Part shown: piece after piece, positions 41,311 through 50,959 of the stretch
Layout: each line of letters starts with the position of its first letter
How positions within the stretch are numbered: position 1 is the stretch's first letter
Assembly: GCA_934278995.1 (NCBI GenBank)
Contig: CAKQWM010000008.1
Coordinates: forward strand, 31,912 to 95,911
Origin: an uncultured Clostridia bacterium
Lineage (GTDB): Bacteria; Bacillota; Clostridia; Christensenellales; Borkfalkiaceae
Reading direction: 5' to 3'
DNA: 64,000 nt
Notes under the pieces: generated by a model
What the model saw: only the letters and a program-made list of their open reading frames with translations
Databases searched by the model: none
Told to the model about the DNA's origin: nothing
Program-made: the position numbers and the translations under genes

Positions 41311-43596
41311 ATGCAACTAATTATAGTGGAATCGCCCTCCAAGGCGAAAACGATAGAAAAATATCTCGGCGGTAAAATCAAAGTTGACGCAAGCGGCGGA
41401 CACGTAAGGGATCTTCCCGAAAAACGTCTCGGCGTAAACGTTGCCGAAAATTACGAGCCTAATTACGTCATAACGGCGGATAAACGAGCCGTAATCAAAC
41501 GTTTGCAGGATAAATGCGACAAAAGCGAAAAAGTATATCTTGCAACCGACCCCGACCGGGAAGGGGAGGCTATTTCCTGGCATTTGCAGGAAGTTTTGGG
41601 GCTTAAAGGAAAATCACAGAGAATCGTCTTTAACGAAATAAGCGAAAAGGCGGTTAAAAACGCTCTCGCAAACCCGAGAGACATAAATTACAATCTCGTG
41701 GACTCTCAGCAGGCAAGAAGGGTTCTCGACAGACTCGTGGGCTATAAATTAAGCCCGTTTTTGTGCAAAAAAATAAAAGACGGTTTATCGGCGGGAAGGG
41801 TTCAGTCGGTAGCGCTCCGCCTCGTCGTCGAAAGAGAAAGAGAAATTCAGGCGTTCAAACCCAAAGAATACTGGAATATTTACGGCGAATTTTCAAACGC
41901 GAAACAATCCTTCAAAGCCCTTTTATGCGAAAAGAACGGCAAAAAATATCGTCCGACCTCAAAGGATGAAGCCGAAAAGGTTTACGACGAAGTTTCAAAA
42001 GGCAGGGCAATCGTAGGTGAAATCAAAAAAACTCTCACGAAAACTCACGCTCTTCCTCCGTTTACGACGAGTACCCTTCAGCAGGACGCTTCGGCAAAAT
42101 TAGGGCTTTCTTCTCCTCAGGTAATGGCAATAGCGCAATACCTTTACGAAGGTCTGGATACGCCTCAGGGACATATTGCCTTCGTAACGTATATCAGAAC
42201 CGACTCCGTGCGTATCGCCAAGGAAGCGCAGGAGGAAGCGCTTAAATACATCGGCGAAAAATACGGCAGGGAATACGTTCCCGAAAAGCCCAACGTATAT
42301 AGGTCGAAAAAGACGGCTCAGGACGCGCACGAAGCCATTCGTCCCATAGATTTGTCGTTGACGCCACAGGAAGCGAAAAAACTTCTCGATAAAAATCATT
42401 ACGGCGTTTATAAACTCATATACGAAAGATTTATCGCTTCTCAGATGGCGGAAGCAAAATACGAACTCGTTAATATTTCGGTAGATATAAACGACTACAC
42501 CTTCAAAACGAGCGGAAGAACGGTACTTTTTAAAGGTTTTACCGCCGTTTACGACGATTACACGAAGGTAAACGACGAGGACGAAGTCGTAACGAAAAGT
42601 ATCCCTAAACTTACCGAAGGCGAGAGCCTCGATACGGAAAAAATCGAAAAAGAACAAAAGTTTACCAAGCCCCCTGTACGCTATACGGACGCCACTTTGG
42701 TAAGAGCCATGGAGGAAAAGGGCATCGGAAGACCGAGTACCTATTCGAGCATTATAGGCGTATTAAGCAAGAGAAAATACACTAAAAAAGAAAACAAATA
42801 TATCGTTCCCACACCCATCGCGTTCGAGATGACGGACGTTCTTTGCAAGTATTTTCCCGAAGTAATGGACGTATCCTTTACCGCAAATATGGAGGATAAA
42901 CTCGACGACATCGAAAACGGCGGAAAAGACTGGCATCAACTTATAGCCGATTTTTACCCTGCGTTTTCGGACGAGTTAAAGGCTGCCTCGCAAGACGGCG
43001 ACGAAGTAACCGACGTCGTATGCGAAAAATGTGGCGCGCCCATGGTAAGAAAGAAGGGTAAATACGGTAAATTTCTGGCTTGCTCGAATTATCCTCAATG
43101 TTCCAACATCAAGTCGGAAAACGAAGAAGTTTCCGACGTGAAATGCGAAAAATGCGGAGCGATGATGGTTTATAAAACGGGTAAGTACGGCAAATTTTTA
43201 GCGTGTCCTAACTACCCGAAATGTTCCAACATCAAACCGCTCGACGAAGAAAAATCTTCCGAAAAATGCCCCAAATGCAGTGGCAATATGGTAGTAAAAA
43301 CGGGTAAATTCGGTAAATATATGCAGTGTGAAAATTGCGGCGCCACAAAAAGTATGGCTGAAAAAGCCGGCGTCTGTCCCGAATGCGGAAGACCTACCCA
43401 AAAAATGACGTCTAAATCGGGAAAAGTCTTTTACGGTTGTTCGGGTTATCCCGATTGCAAGTTTATGAGTTGGGATATGCCTACCGGCGAAAAATGCCCC
43501 GTTTGCGGAAAATATCTCGTCGTATCTAAAGACGGAAAACATATTCGCTGCGCAAACAAAGACTGTAATTACAGCGTCGAAAATGACAAAAATTAA
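41311..43596 (+). CDS. topA: DNA topoisomerase I
   Basis: A 761-residue type IA topoisomerase relaxing negative supercoils. The Toprim domain begins IIVESPSKAKTIEKYLG and has DPDREGEA; the active-site Tyr is in FVTYIRTDS near residue 290; GIGRPSTYS is also conserved. The C-terminus (about 570-760) carries five Cys4 zinc-ribbon modules of the CxxC...CxxxxxC type, the last ending near the stop. AAAGGAG precedes the ATG. The gene overlaps trmFO by 14 bases. Confidence 0.97.
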   Translation: MQLIIVESPSKAKTIEKYLGGKIKVDASGGHVRDLPEKRLGVNVAENYEPNYVITADKRAVIKRLQDKCDKSEKVYLATDPDREGEAISWHLQEVLGLKGKSQRIVFNEISEKAVKNALANPRDINYNLVDSQQARRVLDRLVGYKLSPFLCKKIKDGLSAGRVQSVALRLVVEREREIQAFKPKEYWNIYGEFSNAKQSFKALLCEKNGKKYRPTSKDEAEKVYDEVSKGRAIVGEIKKTLTKTHALPPFTTSTLQQDASAKLGLSSPQVMAIAQYLYEGLDTPQGHIAFVTYIRTDSVRIAKEAQEEALKYIGEKYGREYVPEKPNVYRSKKTAQDAHEAIRPIDLSLTPQEAKKLLDKNHYGVYKLIYERFIASQMAEAKYELVNISVDINDYTFKTSGRTVLFKGFTAVYDDYTKVNDEDEVVTKSIPKLTEGESLDTEKIEKEQKFTKPPVRYTDATLVRAMEEKGIGRPSTYSSIIGVLSKRKYTKKENKYIVPTPIAFEMTDVLCKYFPEVMDVSFTANMEDKLDDIENGGKDWHQLIADFYPAFSDELKAASQDGDEVTDVVCEKCGAPMVRKKGKYGKFLACSNYPQCSNIKSENEEVSDVKCEKCGAMMVYKTGKYGKFLACPNYPKCSNIKPLDEEKSSEKCPKCSGNMVVKTGKFGKYMQCENCGATKSMAEKAGVCPECGRPTQKMTSKSGKVFYGCSGYPDCKFMSWDMPTGEKCPVCGKYLVVSKDGKHIRCANKDCNYSVENDKN

Positions 43597-44890
43597 AGTA
43601 ATAGGCGGCGGATTAGCCGGCTCCGAGGCGGCGTATTATCTTGCCAAAAAGGGATACGACGTAACGCTTTACGATATAAAGCCGAACTCTTTTACACCCG
43701 CCCATCACAATAAAAACTACGGCGAACTCGTATGCTCAAATTCGCTTAAAAGCAACGACGTTTACTCAAACGCCTGCGGACTTTTAAAAGAAGAATTGCG
43801 CATTTTGGGCTCGATGGTTATAGATTGCGCCGATACAACGAAAGTTCCCGCGGGCAACGCACTGGCTGTTGACAGAGAACTTTTTGCCGAAAAAATCACG
43901 AAAAACCTTAAATCGCTTCGCAACCTTTCCTTTTGTTCCGAAGAAGTTACCGAAATAGATTTTTCTGTACCTGCGATAATTGCGACGGGACCGTTGACGA
44001 CGCCCAAATTGAGCGATTTTATAGCGAAAAACATCGCGGACGGTTTGTATTTTTACGATGCCGCCGCTCCTATAGTTTCGGCGGATTCCATCGACATGAC
44101 GCGCGCTTTTATCACCGACAGATACGGCGAAGAAGGAGTAGGCGACTACGTAAATTGCCCCATAGACAAAGAGGGTTACGTAAAATTTTACGAAGCGCTT
44201 ATTTCGGCTAAAACGGCGGAAAAACACGAGTTTGAAAAATCACAGGTTTTCGAGGGCTGTATGCCCGTCGAAATTATGGCTTTGCGCGGAATAGATACTC
44301 TGCGCTTCGGTCCGCTGAAACCCGTCGGGCTTACCGATCCGAAAACGGGGCGCCGGCCGTACGCTTGCATGCAACTGAGAAAAGAAAACAAAGAAGGCAC
44401 TATGTACAACTTAGTCGGCTTTCAGACGAATCTTTTATGGGGCGAGCAAAAGAGAGTTTTTTCGATGTTTCCAGCTCTTGAAAACGCCGAATTTCTGCGT
44501 TACGGCGTAATGCACAGAAACACTTATTTGTCCTCGCCGGGCGTTCTGGATAACAATTATTCGGTTATAGGCAAGCCCTATATTTATTTCGCGGGGCAAA
44601 TAACGGGTGTGGAAGGTTACGTGGAAAGCATTGCTTCGGGGCTTACCGCGGCGATATCGCTTGACAGGAGGCTTAAAGGTAAACTCGACGTGGATTTTAC
44701 CGATTTTACCGTTATGGGCGCTCTTGCTGCCCATTGCTCCTCCCCGTCGGAAGATTTTCAGCCGATGAACGCGAACTACGGTATATTAAGTCCCGTTCCG
44801 AGAATGAAAGACAAAGCCGAAAAAAAGCGCTTTTTATCCCAAAGGGCGCTTGACAAAATCAATGAAATAAAGGAGTTATTAAATGAGTAA
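43583..44890 (+). CDS. trmFO: Methylenetetrahydrofolate-tRNA-(uracil-54-C5)-methyltransferase
   Basis: A 435-residue FAD enzyme making ribothymidine at tRNA position 54 using 5,10-methylene-tetrahydrofolate. The dinucleotide fold is VIGGGLAGSEAAYYLA; ELVCSNSLKSN, CPIDKEGY, GCMPVEIMA and QITGVEGYVES are characteristic. Length is normal. It overlaps topA at its start and hslV by eight bases at its end, consistent with a tight operon. Confidence 0.96.
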   Translation: MTKIKVIGGGLAGSEAAYYLAKKGYDVTLYDIKPNSFTPAHHNKNYGELVCSNSLKSNDVYSNACGLLKEELRILGSMVIDCADTTKVPAGNALAVDRELFAEKITKNLKSLRNLSFCSEEVTEIDFSVPAIIATGPLTTPKLSDFIAKNIADGLYFYDAAAPIVSADSIDMTRAFITDRYGEEGVGDYVNCPIDKEGYVKFYEALISAKTAEKHEFEKSQVFEGCMPVEIMALRGIDTLRFGPLKPVGLTDPKTGRRPYACMQLRKENKEGTMYNLVGFQTNLLWGEQKRVFSMFPALENAEFLRYGVMHRNTYLSSPGVLDNNYSVIGKPYIYFAGQITGVEGYVESIASGLTAAISLDRRLKGKLDVDFTDFTVMGALAAHCSSPSEDFQPMNANYGILSPVPRMKDKAEKKRFLSQRALDKINEIKELLNE

Positions 44891-45431
44891 CGAATTTAAA
44901 GGCACTACTATTTGCGCCGTAAAAAAGAACGGAATTACCGCCATCGCGGGCGACGGGCAGGTAACTTTCGGCGAAAACGTAATATTTAAAAACAATGCGG
45001 TTAAAGTCCGCAGAATATATAACGACAGCGTAATTATCGGCTTTGCCGGTACCGTTTCGGACGCTTTTACTCTTACCGAACGTTTTGAAGGAATGCTCAA
45101 CAAATATTCGGGCAATCTTTTAAGAAGCGCGGTCGAACTTGCGGAACTCTGGAGAAACGACAAGGTAGGAAGAAAACTCGAAGCCATGATGATATGCGCG
45201 GATAAGCATACCCTTTTAATAGTATCGGGTTCAGGCGAAGTCATAGAGCCGGACGGCGACGTTTGCGCGATAGGAAGCGGCGGAAATTACGCTTTGGCAG
45301 CCGCCCGCGCGTTGTATGAAGAAACCGATTATCCCGCGGACGTAATTGCCGAAAAGGCGTTGCGTATCGCAAGTAAGATTTGCATTTTCACAAACGAAAA
45401 CATTCGTGTGGAAACGGTAAAGGAGGACTAA
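44883..45431 (+). CDS. hslV: ATP-dependent protease peptidase subunit HslV
   Basis: A 182-residue proteasome-beta-like peptidase. GTTICAVKKNG at residues about 7-17 supplies the mature N-terminal threonine after propeptide removal, and AGDGQVTFG with GSGGNYALAAARAL are family motifs. It forms a dodecamer with HslU. AAAGGAG (44870-44876) precedes the ATG, inside trmFO. It abuts hslU exactly. Confidence 0.96.
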   Translation: MSNEFKGTTICAVKKNGITAIAGDGQVTFGENVIFKNNAVKVRRIYNDSVIIGFAGTVSDAFTLTERFEGMLNKYSGNLLRSAVELAELWRNDKVGRKLEAMMICADKHTLLIVSGSGEVIEPDGDVCAIGSGGNYALAAARALYEETDYPADVIAEKALRIASKICIFTNENIRVETVKED

Positions 45432-46745
45432 ATGAATTACTTTTCTCCAAGACAGATAGTTTCTGAATTAGACAAATACATTATCGGGCAGGACAAAGCC
45501 AAACGGGAAGTAGCCGTTGCCCTTCGCAACCGTTACAGAAGAAGCAGGCTTTCCCCCGAAGTGCAGGAAGAAATAACCCCGAAAAACATAATAATGAAAG
45601 GACCTACGGGCGTGGGTAAAACCGAAATCGCAAGAAGGCTTGCCAAACTCGTAAAAGCGCCTTTCGTAAAAGTAGAAGCGACGAAATTCACCGAAGTCGG
45701 TTACGTCGGAAGAGATTGCGAATCCATGATACGCGACCTCGTCGAATACAGCGTAAGGCTCGTCAGAGAAGAAAGAAAAAAGGACGTTTCCTTTAAAGCG
45801 ACGGCTGTCGCCAAAAGAAAGGTTTTAAAATGTCTTTACGAGGCTTTGAAAACCGAAAAAGGCGAAACGCCCGAAACTGTTTTTGAAGAAAACGTGGAAA
45901 AACGTTTCGACAGCGGCGAATTAAACGATACGATAATAGAAATCGAAGTTTTGGATCAGCCCAAATCTCTGGAACTCGTTCCCGGTTCCGGTACCGAAAT
46001 CAATATCGGATCTATTTTCGAAGGATTTATGCCGCCCAAAACTAAGAGAAGAAAATTCACGGTCAAGGAAGCCATGAAGATTCTTATCGACGAAGAAGCC
46101 TCCAAACTTATCGACGAAGATTCCGTAGTGGAAGAAGGCGTAAGACGCGCCGAACAGGAAGGCATCATATTTATCGACGAAATCGATAAAATAGCCTCGA
46201 AGGGCAAAACCAACGGCGCAGACGTGTCGAGAGAAGGCGTTCAGAGGGATATTTTACCCATTGTGGAAGGTTCGACCGTCAATACCAAATACGGAACGGT
46301 TAAAACCGATTATATACTGTTCATAGCGGCAGGGGCTTTCCATATCGCGGCGGTAGAGGATCTTATCCCGGAACTGCAGGGGCGGTTCCCGATAATCGTG
46401 GATTTATCGAGTCTGACAAAGGAAGATTTCGTAAGAATTCTTACCGTTCCCCAAAACGCGCTTACCAAGCAGTACGCAACTTTGTTATCGGTAGATAATA
46501 TTGATTTGAAGTTTTCCGACGACGCCATAGAAGAAATAGCCGAACTGTGCGTCGAAATGAACGCGACTCAGGAAGATATCGGGGCGAGAAGGCTCCATAC
46601 CATTATGGAAAATCTCCTCGAAGACATAAGTTTCAACGCCGACGGAACCCATCCCGTCATTCCTCTTACGATTGACAAAAATTACGTTGACGAACATCTT
46701 GCCGACATCATCAGCAAACGCAACTTGAAGAAGTTTATTTTATAG
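45432..46745 (+). CDS. hslU: HslU ATPase subunit of HslUV protease
   Basis: A 437-residue AAA+ unfoldase feeding HslV. PRQIVSELDKYIIGQ opens the protein; Walker A is GPTGVGKTE near residues 57-65; EVGYVGRD is the pore loop; IIFIDEIDKIA is Walker B; GARRLHT holds the sensor-2 arginine; the C-terminus KKFIL resembles the HslV-binding tail. Length is normal. Confidence 0.97.
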   Translation: MNYFSPRQIVSELDKYIIGQDKAKREVAVALRNRYRRSRLSPEVQEEITPKNIIMKGPTGVGKTEIARRLAKLVKAPFVKVEATKFTEVGYVGRDCESMIRDLVEYSVRLVREERKKDVSFKATAVAKRKVLKCLYEALKTEKGETPETVFEENVEKRFDSGELNDTIIEIEVLDQPKSLELVPGSGTEINIGSIFEGFMPPKTKRRKFTVKEAMKILIDEEASKLIDEDSVVEEGVRRAEQEGIIFIDEIDKIASKGKTNGADVSREGVQRDILPIVEGSTVNTKYGTVKTDYILFIAAGAFHIAAVEDLIPELQGRFPIIVDLSSLTKEDFVRILTVPQNALTKQYATLLSVDNIDLKFSDDAIEEIAELCVEMNATQEDIGARRLHTIMENLLEDISFNADGTHPVIPLTIDKNYVDEHLADIISKRNLKKFIL

Positions 46746-46753
46746 GTGAGCGT

Positions 46754-48001
46754 ATGATAAATATTCCCAAGGGTACGAAAGACGTTTTACCCGACGAGTC
46801 GTATAAATGGCATTACGCGGAAAGCGTAGTTAAAGCCGTGGCGGAACGTTTCGGCGCATCGGAAATAAGAACCCCCGTTTTCGAGCATACCGAATTATTC
46901 CTTCGCGGGGTAGGTGATACCACGGATATAGTAAATAAAGAAATGTACACTTTCACCGATAAGGGCGGAAGAAGCATTACTTTAAAACCGGAAGGCACGG
47001 CGGGGGTGGCGCGCTCGTTTATCGAAAACGGGCTTAATAACCGCGCCATGCCGTTAAAAATGTACTACGTCACACCCGTTTTCCGTTACGAAAGACCGCA
47101 GGCGGGAAGATTAAGAGAACATCATCAATTCGGCATAGAGTTTTACGGCGCGAAGGGCGCCGATACGGACGCCGAAGTTATTCTGCTTGCCTATACCGCG
47201 TTGAAAGAACTCGGTTTAAACGTAAAACTCAACGTAAACAGTATGGGTTGTAAAAACTGCAGAAAAGAATATAATTCGGCGCTGAAAGAATATCTTAAAA
47301 ACAACGTCGGTTCCCTTTGCGAAACCTGTCGGACGCGTTACGAAAAGAACCCTCTCAGGATTCTCGACTGCAAAGTGGAATCCTGCCGCGAACTCGTTAA
47401 AGACGCGCCTAAAATTACAGATTATCTTTGCGACGAATGTAAGGCTCATTTTGAAAAACTTAAAAGACTTCTCGACGTCGCGGGCTTGGAATATACAGTA
47501 AATCCCTACATTGTCAGAGGTCTTGACTATTACACCAAAACGGTTTTTGAATTCGTTACCGCCGATTTAGGCTCGCAAGGGACCGTATGCGGCGGCGGAA
47601 GATACGATAATCTTATAACCGAACTCGGCGGAGGACAGGTCCCCGGCGTAGGCTTCGGTATGGGGCTTGAACGTATTCTGATGCTTATGGAGGCAAAAGG
47701 AGTTAAAATCCCGGAGGCTCCGCATTGCAAATTGTTTATTGCCGCCATGGGTGAAGACGCTTACGAAAAGGCTTTTGAAACAGCGTTTAAATTAAGACAA
47801 AAGGGAGTGTTTGCCGACCTTGACCACATGGAACGCGGAATAAAAGCGCAATTTAAGTATTCCGATAAAATTAAAGCCGAATACGTTGCCGTAATAGGCG
47901 AAAACGAACTTAAAGAAGGCTTTGTCAATCTTAAAAAAATGAGCGACGGCTCGGTCGAAAAATTACCTATAAACGGGCTTATAGACAAATTTTGCCTATA
48001 A
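46754..48001 (+). CDS. hisS: Histidyl-tRNA synthetase
   Basis: A 415-residue class II aminoacyl-tRNA synthetase. PKGTKDVLPDE at the start, motif 2 around YYVTPVFRYERPQAGR, histidine-specific GLDYYTKTVFE and GGGRYDNLI, motif 3 GFGMGLERIL and a C-terminal anticodon-binding domain are all present. It is eight bases after hslU and appears to be the last gene of the operon; no strong terminator follows directly. Confidence 0.97.
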   Translation: MINIPKGTKDVLPDESYKWHYAESVVKAVAERFGASEIRTPVFEHTELFLRGVGDTTDIVNKEMYTFTDKGGRSITLKPEGTAGVARSFIENGLNNRAMPLKMYYVTPVFRYERPQAGRLREHHQFGIEFYGAKGADTDAEVILLAYTALKELGLNVKLNVNSMGCKNCRKEYNSALKEYLKNNVGSLCETCRTRYEKNPLRILDCKVESCRELVKDAPKITDYLCDECKAHFEKLKRLLDVAGLEYTVNPYIVRGLDYYTKTVFEFVTADLGSQGTVCGGGRYDNLITELGGGQVPGVGFGMGLERILMLMEAKGVKIPEAPHCKLFIAAMGEDAYEKAFETAFKLRQKGVFADLDHMERGIKAQFKYSDKIKAEYVAVIGENELKEGFVNLKKMSDGSVEKLPINGLIDKFCL

Positions 48002-48304
48002 AATACGCGATTTTCGGCTTGAAAAAACACCCGCGTGAAGATTTGCTTAACGGCGAATTTATACGCGGGTTTTATCATTACACGGTTCTACTCAAAGCCG
48101 AAGGCGTCGGTCGGTTACGACCTATAGCAAAACTGATATTATCTGCCGACGGCGCAAAAAAAAGGGGACTTTTAAAAGACGACTTTTACGACGATTTTGC
48201 ATTTAATGTGAAAAAAGTTTCATATTTATTTACTAAATATGTAAAAAACGGTAAAAAATATGTAAAAAACGGGAGAAAACAGACGAAAAATCCCCGTTCC
48301 GTCA
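48002..48304. other. Spacer between hisS and the hydrogenase operon
   Basis: No gene is supported. A TTG-start frame (47992-48321) runs through it but has no ribosome binding site and its end is made of a repeated AATATGTAAAAAACGG segment (48236-48270 region). No clear terminator for hisS was found. Confidence 0.6.
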
Positions 48305-48334
48305 TTGACACGGGCGCATAATTTGTGATATAAT
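48305..48334 (+). promoter_or_regulatory. Promoter of the hydrogenase operon
   Basis: TTGACA (48305-48310), 18 bases, TATAAT (48329-48334) with TGA before the -10: both hexamers match consensus perfectly, implying strong expression unless repressed. Confidence 0.9.
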
Positions 48335-48341
48335 CTTAACG

Positions 48342-48357
48342 TTGCAATAAATTGCAA
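48342..48357 (+). promoter_or_regulatory. Palindromic operator candidate at the hydrogenase promoter
   Basis: TTGCAATAAATTGCAA is a perfect 16-bp dyad (TTGCAAT, AA, ATTGCAA) placed about one base after the predicted transcription start, where a repressor would block a strong promoter. Spacing differs from the usual Rex box, but a redox or Rex-like regulator is conceivable. Confidence 0.5.
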
Positions 48358-48404
48358 AAATTATCACGATAAAAATAGTTAATCTAACAATTACGGAGGA
48401 TTGT

Positions 48405-48893
48405 ATGAAGAAAATCGTTATACCGTTTGACGGTACGCCGGAACAGGAACAGCAATTGAAAAAAGAACTCGCCGAATTGGTCAAAGTACCGGGCGGTCTT
48501 ATGCCCGCGCTCCAGAAAGCGCAGGAAATTTACGGCTACCTTCCCAAAGAAGTGCAGATTATGATAGCCGAAGCGTTTGACGTTCCTCTGTCTGAAGTTT
48601 ACGGGGTAGCAACCTTCTACTCTCAATTCTCGCTTTATCCGAAGGGAAAATATCAGGTAAGCGTCTGCCTCGGCACCGCTTGCTACGTTAAAGGTTCCGG
48701 CGACGTATTCGACGAAATTTCCAAAGTTTTGGGTATCGCCAACGGCGAAGTAACCCCCGATAAAAAATTCTCGCTCGACGCTACGCGTTGCGTAGGTTGT
48801 TGCGGTCTGGCGCCCGTTATGTGCGTCAACGGCGAAGTTTACGGCAGAATAACCGCAAAAGACGTCGCGGGGATTCTTGCAAAGTACAACTGA
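48405..48893 (+). CDS. hndA: NuoE/HndA-like [2Fe-2S] subunit of NAD(P)-linked hydrogenase
   Basis: A 162-residue thioredoxin-fold iron-sulfur protein. VSVCLGTACYVKGS supplies the first two cysteines and TRCVGCCGLAPVMCVN the second pair for a [2Fe-2S] cluster. It corresponds to HydC of T. maritima or HndA of Desulfovibrio and passes electrons within the hydrogenase complex. GGAGG (48395-48399) precedes the ATG by five bases. It is the first gene of the operon, separated from hndB-C-D by a regulatory-looking block. Confidence 0.94.
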   Translation: MKKIVIPFDGTPEQEQQLKKELAELVKVPGGLMPALQKAQEIYGYLPKEVQIMIAEAFDVPLSEVYGVATFYSQFSLYPKGKYQVSVCLGTACYVKGSGDVFDEISKVLGIANGEVTPDKKFSLDATRCVGCCGLAPVMCVNGEVYGRITAKDVAGILAKYN

Positions 48894-48914
48894 TTTTTTT
48901 AAGGCGGTTAATCG

Positions 48915-49262
48915 ATGAAGATAAGTAAAGTCGCCGAGATTTTAGACGGCGTCGTGTTATGCGGTGAAGAATTTCTCGACAGGGAAGTAAATTCCGCTTG
49001 CGGTTCCGATATGATGAGCGACGTTTTGGCGTACGTAAAAGATCAGGCGGTTCTCATAACGGGGCTTTGTAATCCGCAAGTTATAAGAACGGCAGTCATG
49101 ATGGATATGGTTTGCGTCGTGTTCGTTCGCGGAAAGCAACCTACAGAAGAAATGATAGCGCTGGCAAAGGAAAGGGACATCGTTTTAATCACTACCGAAA
49201 GGAGAATGTTCTCCGCCTGCGGTAAGTTATACGTAAACGGGCTGGTTCCGGGCGGTTACTGA
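48915..49262 (+). CDS. DRTGG-like domain protein (first)
   Basis: A 115-residue single-domain protein starting MKISKVAEILDGVVLCGEE and containing VLAYVKDQAVLITGLCNPQ and VRGKQPTEEMIALAKERDI. This matches the general shape of DRTGG-domain proteins often found in [FeFe] hydrogenase clusters. Function is not established; a ligand-sensing or regulatory role is usually suggested. A paralogue lies at 50956-51288. It ends one base before the HATPase gene. Confidence 0.75.
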   Translation: MKISKVAEILDGVVLCGEEFLDREVNSACGSDMMSDVLAYVKDQAVLITGLCNPQVIRTAVMMDMVCVVFVRGKQPTEEMIALAKERDIVLITTERRMFSACGKLYVNGLVPGGY

Positions 49263-49263
49263 T

Positions 49264-49689
49264 ATGGCTGACTGCGTCAGGCTTTCCTACCTTGTTGACG
49301 GCGATAATTTCGTTTCGGCGGGTTCGGCTACGGAAAGCGTAAAATCCGCTCTTAAAGGAATGGGCGTCAATCCTTCCGACGTAAGAAGGGTTGCCATTTC
49401 AATGTACGAGGGAGAAATCAATATGGTTATTCACGCGAACGGCGGGCATGCTTACGCCGATATCTACGTCGATAAGTGCGTGATAACCCTCATCGATACG
49501 GGTAAAGGGATTCCCGATATAGAATTAGCGATGAAGCCCGGATATTCCACCGCCTCCGAGGAGGTAAGATCTCTCGGTTTCGGCGCGGGAATGGGGCTTC
49601 CGAATATGAAAAAATATACCGACGAGTTCGATATCGAGAGCGAGGTCGGAAAGGGAACGAAAGTAACGCTTGTTATAAAGTTCTCGTGA
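49264..49689 (+). CDS. Anti-sigma-factor-like HATPase (RsbW/SpoIIAB type)
   Basis: A 141-residue GHKL ATPase domain without a histidine kinase dimerisation part. The N-box region is SMYEGEINMVIHANG, G1 is DTGKGIPD and G2 is FGAGMGLPNM. Proteins of this form act as serine kinases/anti-sigma factors or small regulatory ATPases. Here it sits between a DRTGG protein and a HydS-like hydrogenase protein, suggesting signal output from hydrogen or redox sensing; this is inference. Confidence 0.85.
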   Translation: MADCVRLSYLVDGDNFVSAGSATESVKSALKGMGVNPSDVRRVAISMYEGEINMVIHANGGHAYADIYVDKCVITLIDTGKGIPDIELAMKPGYSTASEEVRSLGFGAGMGLPNMKKYTDEFDIESEVGKGTKVTLVIKFS

Positions 49690-49699
49690 TAAGGGAAAT

Positions 49700-50959
49700 A
49701 TGAGCGAACTCAAAAGACTTAATACCGTTACTTTAGACGCCGAAAAATGCAAAGGTTGCGTTACGTGCATGAAGCGTTGTCCTACCGAAGCCATAAGAGT
49801 GCGCGACGGTAAAGCCAGCGTTATGTACGATAAGTGCATAGGTTGCGGCGAGTGCGTAAGATTGTGTCCTTACCGCGCAAAGGTAACGAGTTATGACAAA
49901 TTCGAGGTTGTCAAAAACCCGAAATACAAGTACAGGATAGTACTTCCGGCTCCGTCGTTTTACGGGCAGTTCAACAATCTTACAGACGTCAATTACGTTC
50001 TGGAAGGTTTGAAAAGGCTCGGTTTCGACGAAGTTTTCGAGGTGGGAAGGGGAGCGGAACTTAATACGCTCGCCACGCAGATTCTTTTAAACAAGGGCAG
50101 TATCCCCAAGCCCGTCATAAGCACTGCTTGTCCCGCTGTTCTGGAACTTATTTACGCTCGTTTTTCAAATTTAAAGCAACATTTATTAAACGTCTTGCCG
50201 CCCGTCGATATCGCAGCCAAACTTGCAAGAGAAAAGGCGATGCGGAAAGGTTATAAAGACGAAGAAATAGGCGTTTTCTTCATTTCGCCGTGTCCGGCGA
50301 AGGTTTACGCCGTCAAATCGTCCATGGGGGTTAAAAAGCCGTATATAGACGGCGCGCTTTCCTCGGGCGAAATTTACATGAAACTGCTTTCCGTCATGAA
50401 ACTCATAAAAGATCCCGAAAACCTGAGTAAAATGGGCGTTACGGGGCTTCAATGGGCGTCGAGCGGAGGCGAAGCCGCCGCGGCTATGAGGGGTAAATAC
50501 CTTGCCGCCGACGGGATAGAAAACTGTATGCATATTTTAGAGTCCGTCGAAAACGGTACTTTAAACGAAATAGAATTTATAGAACTCAACGCCTGCATAG
50601 GCGGATGCGTCGGCGGGGTTTTAAACGTGGAAAATCCTTTCGTCGCCAAGGCGAGAATACGTAATTTACGTACGAAGTTTCCACAGATTGCAAATTCGCT
50701 TGCCGATACCGGTAAGCCCGCCGATTACTACATGGTCGAAAAACCTTTCGAGGATTCCTCTGTTTCTTTGGACAGAGCCGAAGCCTTCAATCGACTTCTG
50801 CTCATTCAGGAAATGTACGAAACCTTACCTCAGATAGATTGCGGGCTTTGCGGAGCGCCGAGTTGTCGCGCGTTTTGCGAAGACGTAGTATCGGGAAATC
50901 TCCCCAAGGACGCCGTTTGTCCTCAGCAGAAACGTAAAGACGGCAGGGACGAAAAATGA
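49700..50959 (+). CDS. HydS-like putative sensory [FeFe] hydrogenase
   Basis: A 419-residue protein. Two ferredoxin-type clusters are encoded near residues 15-60 (CKGCVTCMKRCP, CIGCGECVRLCP). The H-domain follows: motif L1 reads STACPA, so the proton-transfer cysteine of TSCCP is Ala while the cluster ligand remains; L2 is SPCPAK; L3 is NACIGGCVGG. A C-terminal CGLCGAPSCRAFCED adds another Fe-S domain. Ala at the proton-transfer position is known in the sensory-type HydS enzymes, which are slow catalysts. There is no PAS or kinase domain; output may go through the neighbouring HATPases. It overlaps the next gene by four bases. Confidence 0.88.
   Translation: MSELKRLNTVTLDAEKCKGCVTCMKRCPTEAIRVRDGKASVMYDKCIGCGECVRLCPYRAKVTSYDKFEVVKNPKYKYRIVLPAPSFYGQFNNLTDVNYVLEGLKRLGFDEVFEVGRGAELNTLATQILLNKGSIPKPVISTACPAVLELIYARFSNLKQHLLNVLPPVDIAAKLAREKAMRKGYKDEEIGVFFISPCPAKVYAVKSSMGVKKPYIDGALSSGEIYMKLLSVMKLIKDPENLSKMGVTGLQWASSGGEAAAAMRGKYLAADGIENCMHILESVENGTLNEIEFIELNACIGGCVGGVLNVENPFVAKARIRNLRTKFPQIANSLADTGKPADYYMVEKPFEDSSVSLDRAEAFNRLLLIQEMYETLPQIDCGLCGAPSCRAFCEDVVSGNLPKDAVCPQQKRKDGRDEK

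Noticed and set aside
47992..48321. 109-codon frame after hisS
   Set aside because: TTG start inside hisS, no ribosome binding site, no family resemblance, ends in a short tandem repeat and overlaps the hydrogenase promoter.
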